Shown: piece by piece, positions 7,492 to 17,900 of the stretch
Position numbering within the stretch: position 1 is the first letter of the stretch
How the letters are laid out: the number at the start of each line of letters is the position of its first letter
Assembly (NCBI RefSeq): GCF_042648405.1
Contig: NZ_JBHRXV010000011.1
Coordinates: 1-64,000 of the forward strand
From: Sphingoaurantiacus capsulatus
GTDB taxonomy: Bacteria > Pseudomonadota > Alphaproteobacteria > Sphingomonadales > Sphingomonadaceae
Direction: 5' to 3'
DNA: 64,000 nt
The notes under the pieces: model-generated
The model's database searches: none
What the model was told of the DNA's origin: nothing
What the model saw: only the letters and a program-made list of their open reading frames with translations
Program-made: the position numbers and the translations under genes

Positions 7492-8562
7492 ATGCGGCTG
7501 GGATTGATCGTCAATCCGATCGCGGGGATCGGCGGGCGGCTGGCGCTGAAGGGCAGCGACGGCGACCTCGCCGCACGCGCGCTCGCCGCCGATGCCGTAC
7601 CGCTCGCCGCCACCCGCGCCGCGCAGGCGCTGGCCGCGATCGGCGCGCCGGTTGAACTGCTCACTGCCGGTGGCGCGATGGGCGAAGCGCTCGGCGGCAC
7701 CGTCGTCTATCGGCCTTGCGAAACCTCCAGCGCTGACGACACACAGGCAGCCGCGCGCGCGATGTTAGAGGCCGGCATCGACCTGCTGCTGTTCGCCGGC
7801 GGCGACGGCACCGCGCGTGACGTGATGGCGGCCGTCGGCGAGAGCGTGCCTGTTCTCGGCATCCCCGCGGGCGTAAAGATGCACTCGGCAGTCTTCGCCA
7901 CCAGCCCCCGCGCCGCTGGCGCCCTCATCGCCGACCTCACACGGCGCGGGCGCATCGACACCGTCGCCGCCGACGTGCTCGACCGCCCGGCACCGGATGC
8001 GCCGCCAATCCTCTACGGCGTGCTGCGCACCCCCGCCGATGCGCTCCGCCTGCAACCCGCCAAGGCCAGCCCGCCCGCCGATGACGCCGCGGCGATCGAG
8101 GCCGCGTGTCGGCAGGTCGCCCGCGAACTTGCCGAACCCGGCGTGGTCGGCGTCATCGGCCCCGGCTCGACGATGCGGCGGCTGAAGGCATTGCTCGGCT
8201 TCGACGGCTCCCTGCTCGGCGTCGATATCGTCGACGGCGGCAGTCTGGTCGCCGCCGACGCCGACGAACGCACCATCCTGTCCGCCATCGCCGGCCGCGA
8301 CGCACGGCTTGCCCTCGGCGTCGTCGGCGGGCAGGGGTTCCTGCTCGGGCGCGGCAATCAACAGATCAGCCCGGCGGTGGTGCGAAACATCGGCCGCGCG
8401 AACATTCGCGTGGTCGCGGGAATGGAGAAGCTGGTGGCGCTGCCGGGCAACCGCCTGCTGGTCGACAGCGGCGAGCCCGAGCTGGACGCGCTGCTCGCGG
8501 GATATTTGCCGGTTCGCACCAATGGCGGGCGACTGGCGATGACGAAGGTGGCGGCTGCCTGA
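7492..8562 (+). CDS. ATP-NAD kinase family protein, AcoX-like
   Basis: A 356-residue protein with the NAD kinase fold: the GGDGT signature is at about residues 103-107 after an MRLGLIVNPIAG start. In length and C-terminal part it resembles AcoX-type proteins found in catabolic clusters rather than housekeeping NadK. Its biochemical role is unsettled; NAD(P) or another nucleotide-type substrate is likely. The ATG at 7492 is preferred over an in-frame GTG at 7483 because the NAD kinase beta strand begins there, though no strong ribosome site is visible. It is divergent from the GcvP-like pair and lies 30 bp ahead of the CoA-transferase genes, so it probably starts that operon. Confidence 0.88.
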   Translation: MRLGLIVNPIAGIGGRLALKGSDGDLAARALAADAVPLAATRAAQALAAIGAPVELLTAGGAMGEALGGTVVYRPCETSSADDTQAAARAMLEAGIDLLLFAGGDGTARDVMAAVGESVPVLGIPAGVKMHSAVFATSPRAAGALIADLTRRGRIDTVAADVLDRPAPDAPPILYGVLRTPADALRLQPAKASPPADDAAAIEAACRQVARELAEPGVVGVIGPGSTMRRLKALLGFDGSLLGVDIVDGGSLVAADADERTILSAIAGRDARLALGVVGGQGFLLGRGNQQISPAVVRNIGRANIRVVAGMEKLVALPGNRLLVDSGEPELDALLAGYLPVRTNGGRLAMTKVAAA

Positions 8563-8592
8563 GCGGCCGACGACGAAGGAGGAATGAAGGCG

Positions 8593-9299
<707 letters not shown>

Positions 9300-9300
<1 letters not shown>

Positions 9301-9953
9301 TGGCCCAAGATACCAAAGGCTGGAACCGCGACGAGATGGCGGCGCGCGCCGCCCGAGAGCTGCAGGACGGCTTCTACGTCAACCTCGGCATCGGCATCCC
9401 GACCCTGGTGGCGAACCACATCCCGGCTGGGGTGAAGGTCACGCTCCAGTCGGAGAACGGCATGCTCGGCATGGGGCCGTTCCCCTATCCGGACGAAGCC
9501 GATCCGGACCTGATCAACGCCGGCAAGCAGACGATCACCCAGTTGCCGACGTCGAGCTTCTTTAGTTCGGCGGACAGCTTCGCGATGATCCGCGGCGGCC
9601 ACATCGACCTCACCGTCCTCGGCGCGATGGAAGTCGCCGAGAACGGCGACATCGCCAACTGGACCATCCCGGGCAAGATGGTGAAGGGCATGGGCGGCGC
9701 CATGGATCTCGTCGCCGGCGTCAAGCGCGTCGTCGTCGTGATGGACCACGCCAACAAGCATGGCGAATCGAAGGTGCTGAAGCGCTGCGCCCTGCCGCTG
9801 ACCGGCGCAGGCGTCGTCGACCTGATCATCACCGACCTCGCCGTCTTCACCTGCGACAAGACGGGCGGCACCGGGCTGAAGTTGGTCGAGCTGGCGCCGG
9901 GCGTCACGCTCGATGAAGTGAAGTCGAAGACCGAGGCGAATTTCGCCAGCTAA
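9300..9953 (+). CDS. scoB: 3-oxoacid CoA-transferase subunit B
   Basis: The 217-residue catalytic subunit B. The active-site glutamate is in SENGMLGMGPFP, about 45-50 residues in, and carries CoA as a glutamyl thioester in this family. GIGIPTLVANHIP and the GGHIDLTVLGAMEV block are typical. The ATG overlaps the stop of subunit A, so expression is coupled. The pair may feed acetoacetate into acetyl-CoA, or activate an oxoacid made by the neighbouring cluster; which of these applies is not readable. Confidence 0.93.
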
Positions 9954-9962
9954 GCGGGCTGC

Positions 9963-9989
9963 GTGCCGCCGTCACGTCGACGGCGGCAC
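9963..9989. terminator. Hairpin between convergent genes (possible bidirectional terminator)
   Basis: A perfect 11-bp stem, GTGCCGCCGTC with GACGGCGGCAC, around a 5-base loop. It starts 9 bp after the scoB stop and overlaps the last codons of the convergent hydrolase. No T run follows, so its strength as an intrinsic terminator is doubtful. Confidence 0.45.
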
Positions 9990-11471
9990 CGCCTGCATCA
10001 ATAGCCCGAGCGACCGCCGGACATTTTCGCGCGCCACGCGCTCGCCGGCGTAGCGGCCGAGGCGCACCACGACGAGGTCGTGCGAGGGGATGATGATCGT
10101 CCACTGGCCGCCGGCGCCCGCCATGTAATAGGTGTCCTCGGGCGTTGGGAACGTCTTGTCGCCGTTCACCCAGAACAGCCCGCCATAGATCGGCCGCTGG
10201 TCCGCCGCCCACGCCGGCGCCACCGTGCCGACGAACTTCGCAAAGCCCTCCGGCAGGAGGCGCTCGCCGTTCCACACGCCGTCCTGCAGGTAGAGCTGCC
10301 CCAGCCGCGCCCAGTCGCGCGCGGTCATCAGCTCGGCGCCCTGCGTGAGGAACTGGCCGTGCGTGTCGGTCTCCAGCACCGCGCTGCGGATGCCGAGCTT
10401 GTCGAACAGCGCGCGTTGCGGGAAGCTCAGATAATCCTGCCCAAGCTTCTCGGCGCCGAGCTTCACCAGATAGTTGGTCAGCACCGGATCGGTGTTGCGG
10501 TAGCGCCCGATCGTGCCCGGCTTCCATTGCAGCGGCCGCGTCGCCGCCCACTGAAAGGCGTTGGGGCCGGTGTAATAATACCAGTGATCGGGATAGCGCC
10601 CGTCATAGGCGTACTCCGGGTCCTGCTCGGCACGGATGCGCAGTCCGCTCGACATCTGCAATATGTCGCGGATGCGGATCGCCTGCCGCGGGTCGCCGGG
10701 CGTCTGCCACTCGGGGAAGGGCGCCGGCTGGTCGAGCGTATAGACGCCCTGCTGCATCTGAACGCCGAGCAGGGTCGCGGCGACGCTCTTGCCCATCGAC
10801 CAGCCTTCGAGCGGCGTATTGGCATCCGCTTGCGGCCCATAGCGCTCGGCGACGATACGGCCCTTCCAGGTGACGACATAGGCCTGCGTCAGCGCATCGT
10901 CGGGCGCGAAGGCGGTGTCGACCGCGGCCTTCAGCTTGGCGGCGTCGAGCCCGGCGGGGAGGGGGCTGGTGTCCGGCTTGTCGCCCATCGGCCAGGGCGT
11001 GGTGGTCGCCGGCGGCAGCGTCTTGGCGATCGCCTTCGGCGTGAAGCGGAAGCCCGTGTCGCCTTCCGAGATCGGCACGCAGCCCTGGTCGCCCGCCAGC
11101 CGCGCGATGCGGGTGACGCCGGCTTTCGTCGTGACCCGCACCTCCTTCTTCGCGCGGTCGATCACCGGTTCGCCCGCCTTCATGCGGTGCGCGACGGCGG
11201 CGAGCGCGTTGCTGTCACCGAGCGTCCCTTGCGCGAACGCCGGGTCCATGCCGCTGATGAACACCGCCGAGCACATCAGCTTGGCATAGCCGGCGGTGAA
11301 ATGGCTTAAGGGATCGCCCGGCGCCGGCGTCCACGTCCCGGGCAGCTCGGCGGCGCGGGCCCGCGCCAGCATCGCCTCGCGCCGCGCGGCGGCATCGCCC
11401 GTCTGGGCCACCGCCGGCAGCGCCAGCCCGAGCGCCAGCAGCGACGCCATTCCCCACCGACCGATCCGCAT
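9972..11471 (-). CDS. Secreted serine hydrolase, beta-lactamase class C / NylB-like fold
   Basis: A protein of about 499 residues with a signal peptide (LLALGLALPAVAQ) and a penicillin-recognising-enzyme fold. The nucleophile motif SxxK is visible as SMGK, and YRN fits the YxN motif. The C-terminal GAGGQW segment sits where class C enzymes carry K/HTG. This family includes esterases, 6-aminohexanoate-dimer hydrolases and D-aminopeptidases as well as beta-lactamases, so no resistance role is claimed. The ATG at 11471 has GGGAGGA 9 bp upstream; the frame continues upstream without a credible start. The first 150 or so residues precede the catalytic domain. Confidence 0.88.
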   Translation of the reverse strand: MRIGRWGMASLLALGLALPAVAQTGDAAARREAMLARARAAELPGTWTPAPGDPLSHFTAGYAKLMCSAVFISGMDPAFAQGTLGDSNALAAVAHRMKAGEPVIDRAKKEVRVTTKAGVTRIARLAGDQGCVPISEGDTGFRFTPKAIAKTLPPATTTPWPMGDKPDTSPLPAGLDAAKLKAAVDTAFAPDDALTQAYVVTWKGRIVAERYGPQADANTPLEGWSMGKSVAATLLGVQMQQGVYTLDQPAPFPEWQTPGDPRQAIRIRDILQMSSGLRIRAEQDPEYAYDGRYPDHWYYYTGPNAFQWAATRPLQWKPGTIGRYRNTDPVLTNYLVKLGAEKLGQDYLSFPQRALFDKLGIRSAVLETDTHGQFLTQGAELMTARDWARLGQLYLQDGVWNGERLLPEGFAKFVGTVAPAWAADQRPIYGGLFWVNGDKTFPTPEDTYYMAGAGGQWTIIIPSHDLVVVRLGRYAGERVARENVRRSLGLLMQAVPPST

Positions 11472-11500
11472 GCCGCTCGTCCTCCCGCTTGTGCCGTCGT

Positions 11501-11935
11501 TCAGAAGCCCGTGATCGTCACACCCTCGCGCTCGTTGTCCCACAGCATCGCGATGATCTGCCAATGCCCGTCGCCGTTGCGGAACAGCTGGATGCTATTG
11601 ATGCCACGCCGCTCGGGGTTCTTGTCGTCGGGCGACTTGCGCGCCTCATAGGCGCTCCAGACATGCGCGATGTTGCCGAACACGTCGATCTTGCGCGCGA
11701 TCTCGACCTCGAAGAAGTCATTGGCGGCGAAGAAAGGCGTGGTGTCGGCGGCATATTGCGCCGGCGCCATCGCCTTCATCTCAGGCGTGCCGTCGGCGCC
11801 GATCCAGGTGCGGATCTGCCGGCTGTCGGGATGGAAGGCATTCGCCTGCCGCGACCAGTCGCGCGGCCCGGCAGGGCCGGAGATCATGTCGTACATCTCG
11901 TCGATCACCGCGCCGATGTCAGTCCGGTCCACCAT
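11501..11935 (-). CDS. SnoaL-like / NTF2-fold protein
   Basis: A 144-residue soluble protein of the nuclear-transport-factor-2 superfamily. A helical start (IGAVIDEMYDMISGP) is followed by a cone-forming beta sheet, including IDVFGNIAHVWSAYEAR and the tryptophan-rich end GHWQIIAMLWDNER. Such proteins are small hydrolases, isomerases or ligand binders; many have no known substrate. It lies 29 bp ahead of the serine hydrolase on the same strand and may be co-transcribed. Confidence 0.85.
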   Translation of the reverse strand: MVDRTDIGAVIDEMYDMISGPAGPRDWSRQANAFHPDSRQIRTWIGADGTPEMKAMAPAQYAADTTPFFAANDFFEVEIARKIDVFGNIAHVWSAYEARKSPDDKNPERRGINSIQLFRNGDGHWQIIAMLWDNEREGVTITGF

Positions 11936-11990
11936 CCTCGATCTCCTCCCATTCGATGGGTAGGAGATAGGATAGTGCTAAAGGCAATGT

Positions 11991-12010
11991 CAATCGATCG
12001 ATCGATCGAG
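11991..12010. repeat. Short ATCG tandem repeat
   Basis: Four head-to-tail ATCG units lie in the gap between divergent genes, giving a run of overlapping GATC sites. It could be a hypermutable or methylation-sensitive spacer, or chance. No other element was recognised in this 181-bp gap. Confidence 0.6.
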
Positions 12011-12116
12011 ATTTGCGATGCGCTGGACGTGGCTTGGGCGGATACCCCCAAACACCTGATTGACCGCACTTTCCCTGCTGTGAGACGCTTCGGCTTCAAA
12101 GGGGAGCGCCGCGAAC

Positions 12117-13025
12117 ATGCAACGTCATTATCGCGCAGGATTGGCAGCCGTCGCCTTGTTGGCGCTTACCGCCGCGCAGACGCCGCCGCCCGAGCCCGAG
12201 GATATCATCGTCGAAGGCGAGCGCCTGACTCCGGCGCAGGCGCGCGAGCGCGCCATCGCTTATGTCGAGCACACCGGCATCAGCCACAACAAGGAGTCCG
12301 TCGCCCGCTTCGTCGATCCGGTCTGCCCCAAGGTGATCGGTGTGGCTCCCGACATCGCCGCCCGCGTCGATGCCAAGGTGCGCGCCATCGCCACGGCGGC
12401 CGGCGCCCGCACCGGCAAGGCCGGCTGCAAACCCAACCTCGCGGTCAACTTCGTCGGCGACGGCGACCGCTTCATGCGCACCGTCTCGGCGCGCGACCGG
12501 CGGCAGCTCGCCAAGCTGTCAGTCGCCGAGCAGGCGGCGATGTTCGGCAGCGGCGCGCCGATCCGCTGGTGGTATTCGACCGAAACGCGCGGTCGCGACG
12601 GTGGTCGCCCCACCGATCTGGCGCCCGCCGGCCTCATCATTGAGGGCATGCCCAATCCGGCGCTGCCGGCCGACGGCGGCGAGGGCCGAGCGTTGTCGCA
12701 ATATGGCTCCAGCCTCGTCAGCACACAGGTCGCCCGCGCGCTGCGTACCGCCAGTGTCGTCGTCGACACCATCAAGGCCGATGGCGCGACACTCGATGCC
12801 GTCGCCGCTTATGCCGCGCTGGTCGCGCTCGCCGAGATGAAACCGCGGGCGCAGCCGCTCCCCGGCTCGATCCTCGGCCTGTTCGGCACCACGCCGCCGC
12901 GCGACCTGACCCGGATGGACAGCGCCTTCCTGCGCGAACTCTACAGCCTGCCGCTCGACCGCAAGAGCGGGCTGCAGCGCGGCCGGATCGTCAGGGCACT
13001 GGAGTCCACTGCAGCGCGCCGATGA
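12117..13025 (+). CDS. Exported protein of unknown function
   Basis: A 302-residue protein with a signal peptide (AGLAAVALLALTAAQ, cut near residue 20) and no transmembrane helix later. I do not recognise a catalytic motif. A proline-rich linker (TPPPEPEDIIVEGERL) follows the signal; the DIIVEGER stretch resembles the N-terminal segment seen in many sphingomonad periplasmic and TonB-linked proteins. Two cysteines in the first third (VCPKV, AGCKPN) could form a disulfide. The codon pattern is that of a real gene. Its 3' end overlaps the convergent DUF1761 gene by 35 bp. Confidence 0.75.
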   Translation: MQRHYRAGLAAVALLALTAAQTPPPEPEDIIVEGERLTPAQARERAIAYVEHTGISHNKESVARFVDPVCPKVIGVAPDIAARVDAKVRAIATAAGARTGKAGCKPNLAVNFVGDGDRFMRTVSARDRRQLAKLSVAEQAAMFGSGAPIRWWYSTETRGRDGGRPTDLAPAGLIIEGMPNPALPADGGEGRALSQYGSSLVSTQVARALRTASVVVDTIKADGATLDAVAAYAALVALAEMKPRAQPLPGSILGLFGTTPPRDLTRMDSAFLRELYSLPLDRKSGLQRGRIVRALESTAARR

Positions 13026-13404
13026 TCGCGCCAAAGGTGGTGAACTGGACGGCGTGATACCCGCCGTTGATCAGCCAGAGTTTCAGGCTGCGACGCTCGA
13101 ACAGATAGTTGATGCCGAAGGACGCCGCGACCCAGGCGATCCCCGCCGCCGCACCGGCCGCCGTCGCCTGCGCCACCGTCATCGCAGTGCCGATGAACAT
13201 CGCGAACACCGCCCCGGCGATCAGGCCGAGGAGGAAGGTGAGGCCGAAGCGCGTGGCCATACTGCCCGAGGCAAGTACATCATCCGACAGCCCCGTCTCA
13301 CGTTGCCACGCCCGCCCGAACAGCAAGGGCGAATACCAGAGGCCGCCGATCAGCAGGGTCGCCACGCCACACAACAGCACCGCCAGCCAGCTCACCTCAG
13401 GCAT
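12991..13404 (-). CDS. DUF1761-family membrane protein
   Basis: A 137-residue protein with about four transmembrane helices (residues 5-25, 50-72, 78-95 and 112-132). The YSPLLFGRAWQRETG loop after the first helix is typical of DUF1761 proteins, whose function is unknown. The ATG at 13404, with AGGAGA upstream, is used rather than a start 6 codons earlier. It begins 1 bp after the SRPBCC stop, so the TetR, SRPBCC and DUF1761 genes form a tight operon. Confidence 0.85.
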   Translation of the reverse strand: MPEVSWLAVLLCGVATLLIGGLWYSPLLFGRAWQRETGLSDDVLASGSMATRFGLTFLLGLIAGAVFAMFIGTAMTVAQATAAGAAAGIAWVAASFGINYLFERRSLKLWLINGGYHAVQFTTFGAIIGALQWTPVP

Positions 13405-13405
13405 G

Positions 13406-13984
13406 TCACTTCTCCTTGGCAACCGCGCCCCGCGCCGCCCAGTCGATCGGGCCGGTGACGAAGCGCGCGTGAAGCTGTTCGAGCGAGCTGCGATTGCCCT
13501 CGCGGAAGAAGCCGATCAGCGCATCGCCCGCCGGTCCCGCCGGATAGCCGCGCCCCTCCAGCCGCACCCGCGTGGTCCGGGCATCGACCGGGGTCAGCAG
13601 GAAGCGGCTGGTGACTTGCAGATAGGCGTCGGCGTGCGGGAAGCCTTTCGGCGTCCGCGTGGTGCGAAAGGCGGCAAGGGTGGGGGATGTCCGCGCGATC
13701 CATTGCTGCTCGATCGACGCGTCGGGGCCGGGCGCATAGCCGGTCTCGAAGCGGCCATCGGGCAGTTCGCGCGCCAGCGGCACCGCCCAGGTCCGCCAGC
13801 CCTCGGCAGTCGACACCGCCGTCCAGACGTCGGCGATCGGGGCGGGGACGACGACTTCGTGGACGAGCATCCGCACGCCGTCGCTCGCGATCGGCGTGCT
13901 GACATCGATCGGCGGCGCGGCCGCGGCAGTGAGGGGGGCGGGCAGGGCGGCGATCATCAGGGCGGCAGCGATCAGGCGGCGCAT
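13406..13984 (-). CDS. SRPBCC-family (polyketide cyclase/START-like) exported protein
   Basis: A 192-residue protein with a signal peptide (LIAAALMIAALPAPLTAAAA) followed by a helix-grip SRPBCC domain: VVVPAPIADVWTAVSTAEGWRTWAV is the classic opening strand and helix. The domain binds hydrophobic ligands; here it would be periplasmic. It overlaps the TetR gene by 13 bp at its start and abuts the DUF1761 gene at its end. The operon suggests it is induced together with the regulator's ligand. Confidence 0.85.
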   Translation of the reverse strand: MRRLIAAALMIAALPAPLTAAAAPPIDVSTPIASDGVRMLVHEVVVPAPIADVWTAVSTAEGWRTWAVPLARELPDGRFETGYAPGPDASIEQQWIARTSPTLAAFRTTRTPKGFPHADAYLQVTSRFLLTPVDARTTRVRLEGRGYPAGPAGDALIGFFREGNRSSLEQLHARFVTGPIDWAARGAVAKEK

Positions 13985-14574
13985 GCGATCTTCTCCAGCG
14001 CGTCGAAATGGGCGCGAAGCTGCGCCACCGACCGGTCGAAATAGGCGACATCGCGATAGGTGCGCGCCTGCATCACCGCGCCCTCCATCACCGTCAGCAC
14101 GAACTCGGCGAGCGCCGCGCGGTCAGTGCCCGTCGGCAGCCGCTCGCCCGCCACGTCGAGGCAGCGTTCGATCGCCGCCGCCCAGCCGGTGAAATTCTCG
14201 GCGAGCAGGCGGCGCACCCCTTCATCGGGCTCGTGCAGTTCCAGCGCGATGCTGCCGATCGGGCAGCCATAGGTGCAGTCGGTCTCGAGGATCAGGCCGC
14301 GATAGCGATCGAGCAGCGCGAACACCCGCTCCACCGGATCGTCGACCCCCTCCCACGCCGGCGCCAGCAGCATCGGCCCGATGCCGTCGCGATACTGCTC
14401 CAGCACCGCCACCAGCAGATCCTGCTTGCCGGGGAAGAAATGATAGAGGCTGCCGCTGTTGACCTGGGTGCGGCTGAGGATGTCGGCGATCGAGGTCGAG
14501 TTGTACCCCTTCAGCCAGAACAGCTCCATCGCCGCCTCGACGATCCGCTCGCGGGTGAGTCGTTGCGCTTGCAT
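13972..14574 (-). CDS. TetR-family transcriptional regulator
   Basis: A 200-residue repressor. The helix-turn-helix lies at about 10-55 (RIVEAAMELFWLKGYNSTS ... SLYHFFPGKQDLL); the C-terminal ligand domain resembles TetR_C groups of AcrR/YcdC type. It is the first gene of a three-gene operon with the SRPBCC and DUF1761 genes. A perfect 12-bp palindrome TTGAACGTTCAA lies 14 bp before its start, consistent with autoregulation. Confidence 0.92.
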   Translation of the reverse strand: MQAQRLTRERIVEAAMELFWLKGYNSTSIADILSRTQVNSGSLYHFFPGKQDLLVAVLEQYRDGIGPMLLAPAWEGVDDPVERVFALLDRYRGLILETDCTYGCPIGSIALELHEPDEGVRRLLAENFTGWAAAIERCLDVAGERLPTGTDRAALAEFVLTVMEGAVMQARTYRDVAYFDRSVAQLRAHFDALEKIACAA

Positions 14575-14587
14575 GAGGCGCAGTTGA

Positions 14588-14599
14588 TTGAACGTTCAA
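14588..14599. promoter_or_regulatory. Candidate TetR operator TTGAACGTTCAA
   Basis: A perfect 12-bp palindrome immediately upstream of the tetR-type gene, flanked by partly matching TTGA and CCAA. Its position fits an autoregulatory operator. Confidence 0.6.
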
Positions 14600-14921
14600 C
14601 CAAGAGTCAAGTCACGGTGTTTCGCGCAGGGTACGCCCGGCGGATCGGTGAGGGGAGGTTGGCGATGGTAGGAGGGCCAAGGTCTGGCGGTCGGCGTGCC
14701 ACGCCCGATGAACGAGCGAGATTAGGGGCGTCGCCGTCCGCTGGCTTGCACCGCCGGAAGTGCCGTCGCTGCCCGAACATCCTTGCTACCGGCGGATGTC
14801 TTTTGAAGGATGAAGTTAAACTGAATGCGTGAAGTGACGGCAGCGTCACGGTCGGCTAAAGCTGGACGATGATTTTGACGACAACACTGCCGCCGCTACG
14901 GCGCGTGACCGGGAGAGGAGA
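14600..14921. other. Intergenic region between the tetR-type and histidine kinase genes
   Basis: About 320 bp with no convincing gene. It should hold the promoter of the histidine kinase. An AT-richer patch near 14810-14830 and GAGAGGAG just before 14922 are the only features noted. Confidence 0.5.
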
Positions 14922-17900
14922 ATGCCCGTCACCCCGCTAGGCGAGCGCGGCACGGTGTTCCTCGCCGGCGGTGGCGAGATGGGCGCGCTCATGCGCGCGC
15001 ACGATTGGGCGCGGTCCCCGCTCGGCCCGCCGGAAACGTGGCCCGCCGCGCTGCGCACGGCGATCGGCCTGATGCTCGGCGCGCGCCAGCCGGTCTATGT
15101 CGCCTGGGGTGCTGAACTGACATCGTTCTACAACGATGGTTACCTGCCCATCGTGGGCGCCAAACATCCGGGTCTGGGCAAGCCGTTCGTCGATCTGTGG
15201 GCCGAAATCTGGGAGCAATTCCGTCCAATCGTCGAAGCGACGATGGCGGGCGACGCGCAGCATTTCGTCGACTTGCCGATCCCGCTGGCCGGCCGCCCCG
15301 GCCTGCCGATGGGTTATTTCACCTTCTCCTACACCGCCCTGCGCGACGAGAAGGGCGATATCGCTGGCTTCTACTGCGCCGCGACCGAGACCACCGACAA
15401 GGTCTTGGCCGAGCGTCGCCAGGCGTTCCTGCTCGAACTCGGCGACCGCCTGCATACGCTGGGCGACGCCGGCGCGATCATGCAGGCGGCCGCGGAGGCG
15501 CTTGGCCGCCACATTGGCGCGGATCGCGCTGGCTACGCCGAGGTGGCCGCCGACGACGAAACCTTCGTCGTGGAACGCGACTGGGCGGGCGGCGGCATGG
15601 CCAGCTTCGCCGGGCGGCATCGCCTGGATGACTTTGGTTCGGACCTTATCGCGGCTTTCCGGGCGGGCCAAACAGTGGCGTTCGAGGACGTGCTCAACGA
15701 ACCGTTGACGGCGGGCGCGGACGTGGCGCAGGCGTTCGAGACGATCACAATGCGCGCGGCCGTCACTGTGCCGCTGGTCAAGAACGGGCGGTTCTCGGCC
15801 GCGTTATACGTTCATGCCCGGTTGCCCCGGCGGTGGGCCGCGGAGGACGAGGCGCTCGTCCGTTACGTCGCAGAGCGTACCTGGGCGGCCGTGGAGCGGG
15901 CGCGGGCCGAGGCGGAGTTGCGCGAGAGCGAGGCCCGTTTCCGCGCACTGGCCACGGTGGGATCCTCGTCGATCTATCGCATGGGCCCGGACTGGGGCGA
16001 GATGCGCCACCTCGACGGTGCAGGATTCCTTGCCGATACGGAGGCGTCAACGACCGATTGGATCGGGACCTACATTCCGGCGGGCGAGCAGCCGAAGGTG
16101 GGCGAAGCGATCGATCGGGCGATCCGCGCCAAGGGGGTGTTCGAGTTGGAGCACCGCATCAGGCGCGCTGACGGCACGATCGGATGGACGCTCTCACGCG
16201 CGGTCCCGCTGTTGAACGAGGTTGGCGAGATCACGGAGTGGCTCGGCGCGGCCAGCGACGTGACCGAACGCGTCAAGGCGGACCAGAGCTTCAACCGCTT
16301 GTTCCAGGCCTCCCCGGCGCCGTTCCTGGTGCTCGCGCCCGACGCGCCGCGTTTCACGATCATGGAGGTGAACGACGCGTACCTTGCGGCTACCATGACG
16401 ACGCGGGAGAGCATCGTCGGGCGCGGGGTGTTCGAGGCGTTCCCGGACAACCCCGACGATCCGACCATTGAGGGGGTGAGCACCTTGCGCGCCTCACTGG
16501 AGCGGGTCTTGGCCACGCGCCAACCCGATACGCTGCCAGACCTCAAATACGACATCGCCAAACCGACTGGCGGTTTCGAGGAGCGATATTGGAGTCCGGT
16601 CAATACCGCTGTCCTTGACGACCACGGCGAAGTGGAAGCCATCATCCACAACGCGAACGACGTGACCGACGAACGCCGCGTGGGCGGGGCGTTGCGCGCG
16701 AGCGAGGCGCGCCTGCGCGAGCTCAACGAAACCCTGGAGCAGCGCGTCGCCGAGCGCTCGGCCGAGCGCGACCGCCTGTGGAATCTCTCTCAGGACATGC
16801 TCGCCAGGGCCGACTACAGCGGCATGATGTCGGCGGTCAGCCCCGCCTGGACCCACGTCCTGGGCTGGAGCGAAACCGAGTTGCTCACCCGCGAGTACGC
16901 CACCTTCATGCACCCTGACGATGTGCCTCCGACCTTGGAGGTGATCGCGCACATGGCCGAGACCCATCAACCCACGCGCTTCGAGAATCGGATCGCCACG
17001 CGCGACGGCGGCTGGAAGCCCATCGAGTGGACCGTCGCCCCGGAGCCCGACGGTGTGAACTTCATCGCGGTCGGGCGTGACCTCAGTCTCGCTAAAGCGC
17101 GCGAGGCCGAGCTCGAACTCGCCCAGGAGGCCCTGCGGCAGTCGCAGAAAATGGAAGCGATGGGCAGCCTCACCGGCGGCGTCGCGCATGATTTCAACAA
17201 TCTTCTGACGCCGATCGTCGGCTCCCTCGACATGCTTCAGCGCAAGGGGTTTGGAGGCGAGCGCGAGCAACGCCTGATCGCCGGCGCGATCCAATCGGCC
17301 GACCGCGCCAAGACGCTGGTCCAGCGTCTGCTCGCCTTCGCGCGCCGCCAGCCGTTGCAAGCCACGGCAGTCGACCTGTCGCCCCTCGTCCGCGGCATGG
17401 CCGATCTCATCTCGAGCACGACCGGACCCCAGATCAAGGTGATGGTCGACGCCCCCGAAGGTTTGCCGCCGGCGAAAGCCGATCCGAACCAGCTTGAGAT
17501 GGCGATCCTGAACCTCGCCGTGAACGCGCGCGACGCCATGCCGGAGGGTGGCACCTTGCGTATCTCGGTCGATGCCGAGACGGTCGGACGACAGCATCGG
17601 GCGGACATCACGCCCGGACGGTATCTGCGGTTGTCCGTCGCCGACACCGGCGAAGGCATGGACGAGACGACCCTGAAACGCGCGGTCGAGCCGTTTTTCT
17701 CGACCAAAGGAATCGGCAAGGGAACGGGGCTGGGGTTGTCGATGGTCCACGGTCTCGCGTCCCAGCTTGGTGGCGCACTGACGATTCACAGCACCCGCGG
17801 GGTCGGAACCAACATCGAACTCTGGCTGCCTCAGAGCGCTGAGCCGACGGCAGCTGTTGAGCCGACGGCCGACGCGCCGCTCGTCGCGAGGGGGAGTGGC

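Noticed and set aside
7295..7492. N-terminal extension of the gcvPA-like gene
   Set aside because: It would overlap the divergent AcoX-like promoter; ATG 7294 has a strong ribosome site.
9972..11471. Antibiotic resistance beta-lactamase
   Set aside because: The SMGK and YRN motifs fit the wider serine-hydrolase family, but KTG is not clear and the long N-terminal region suggests an esterase or amidase.
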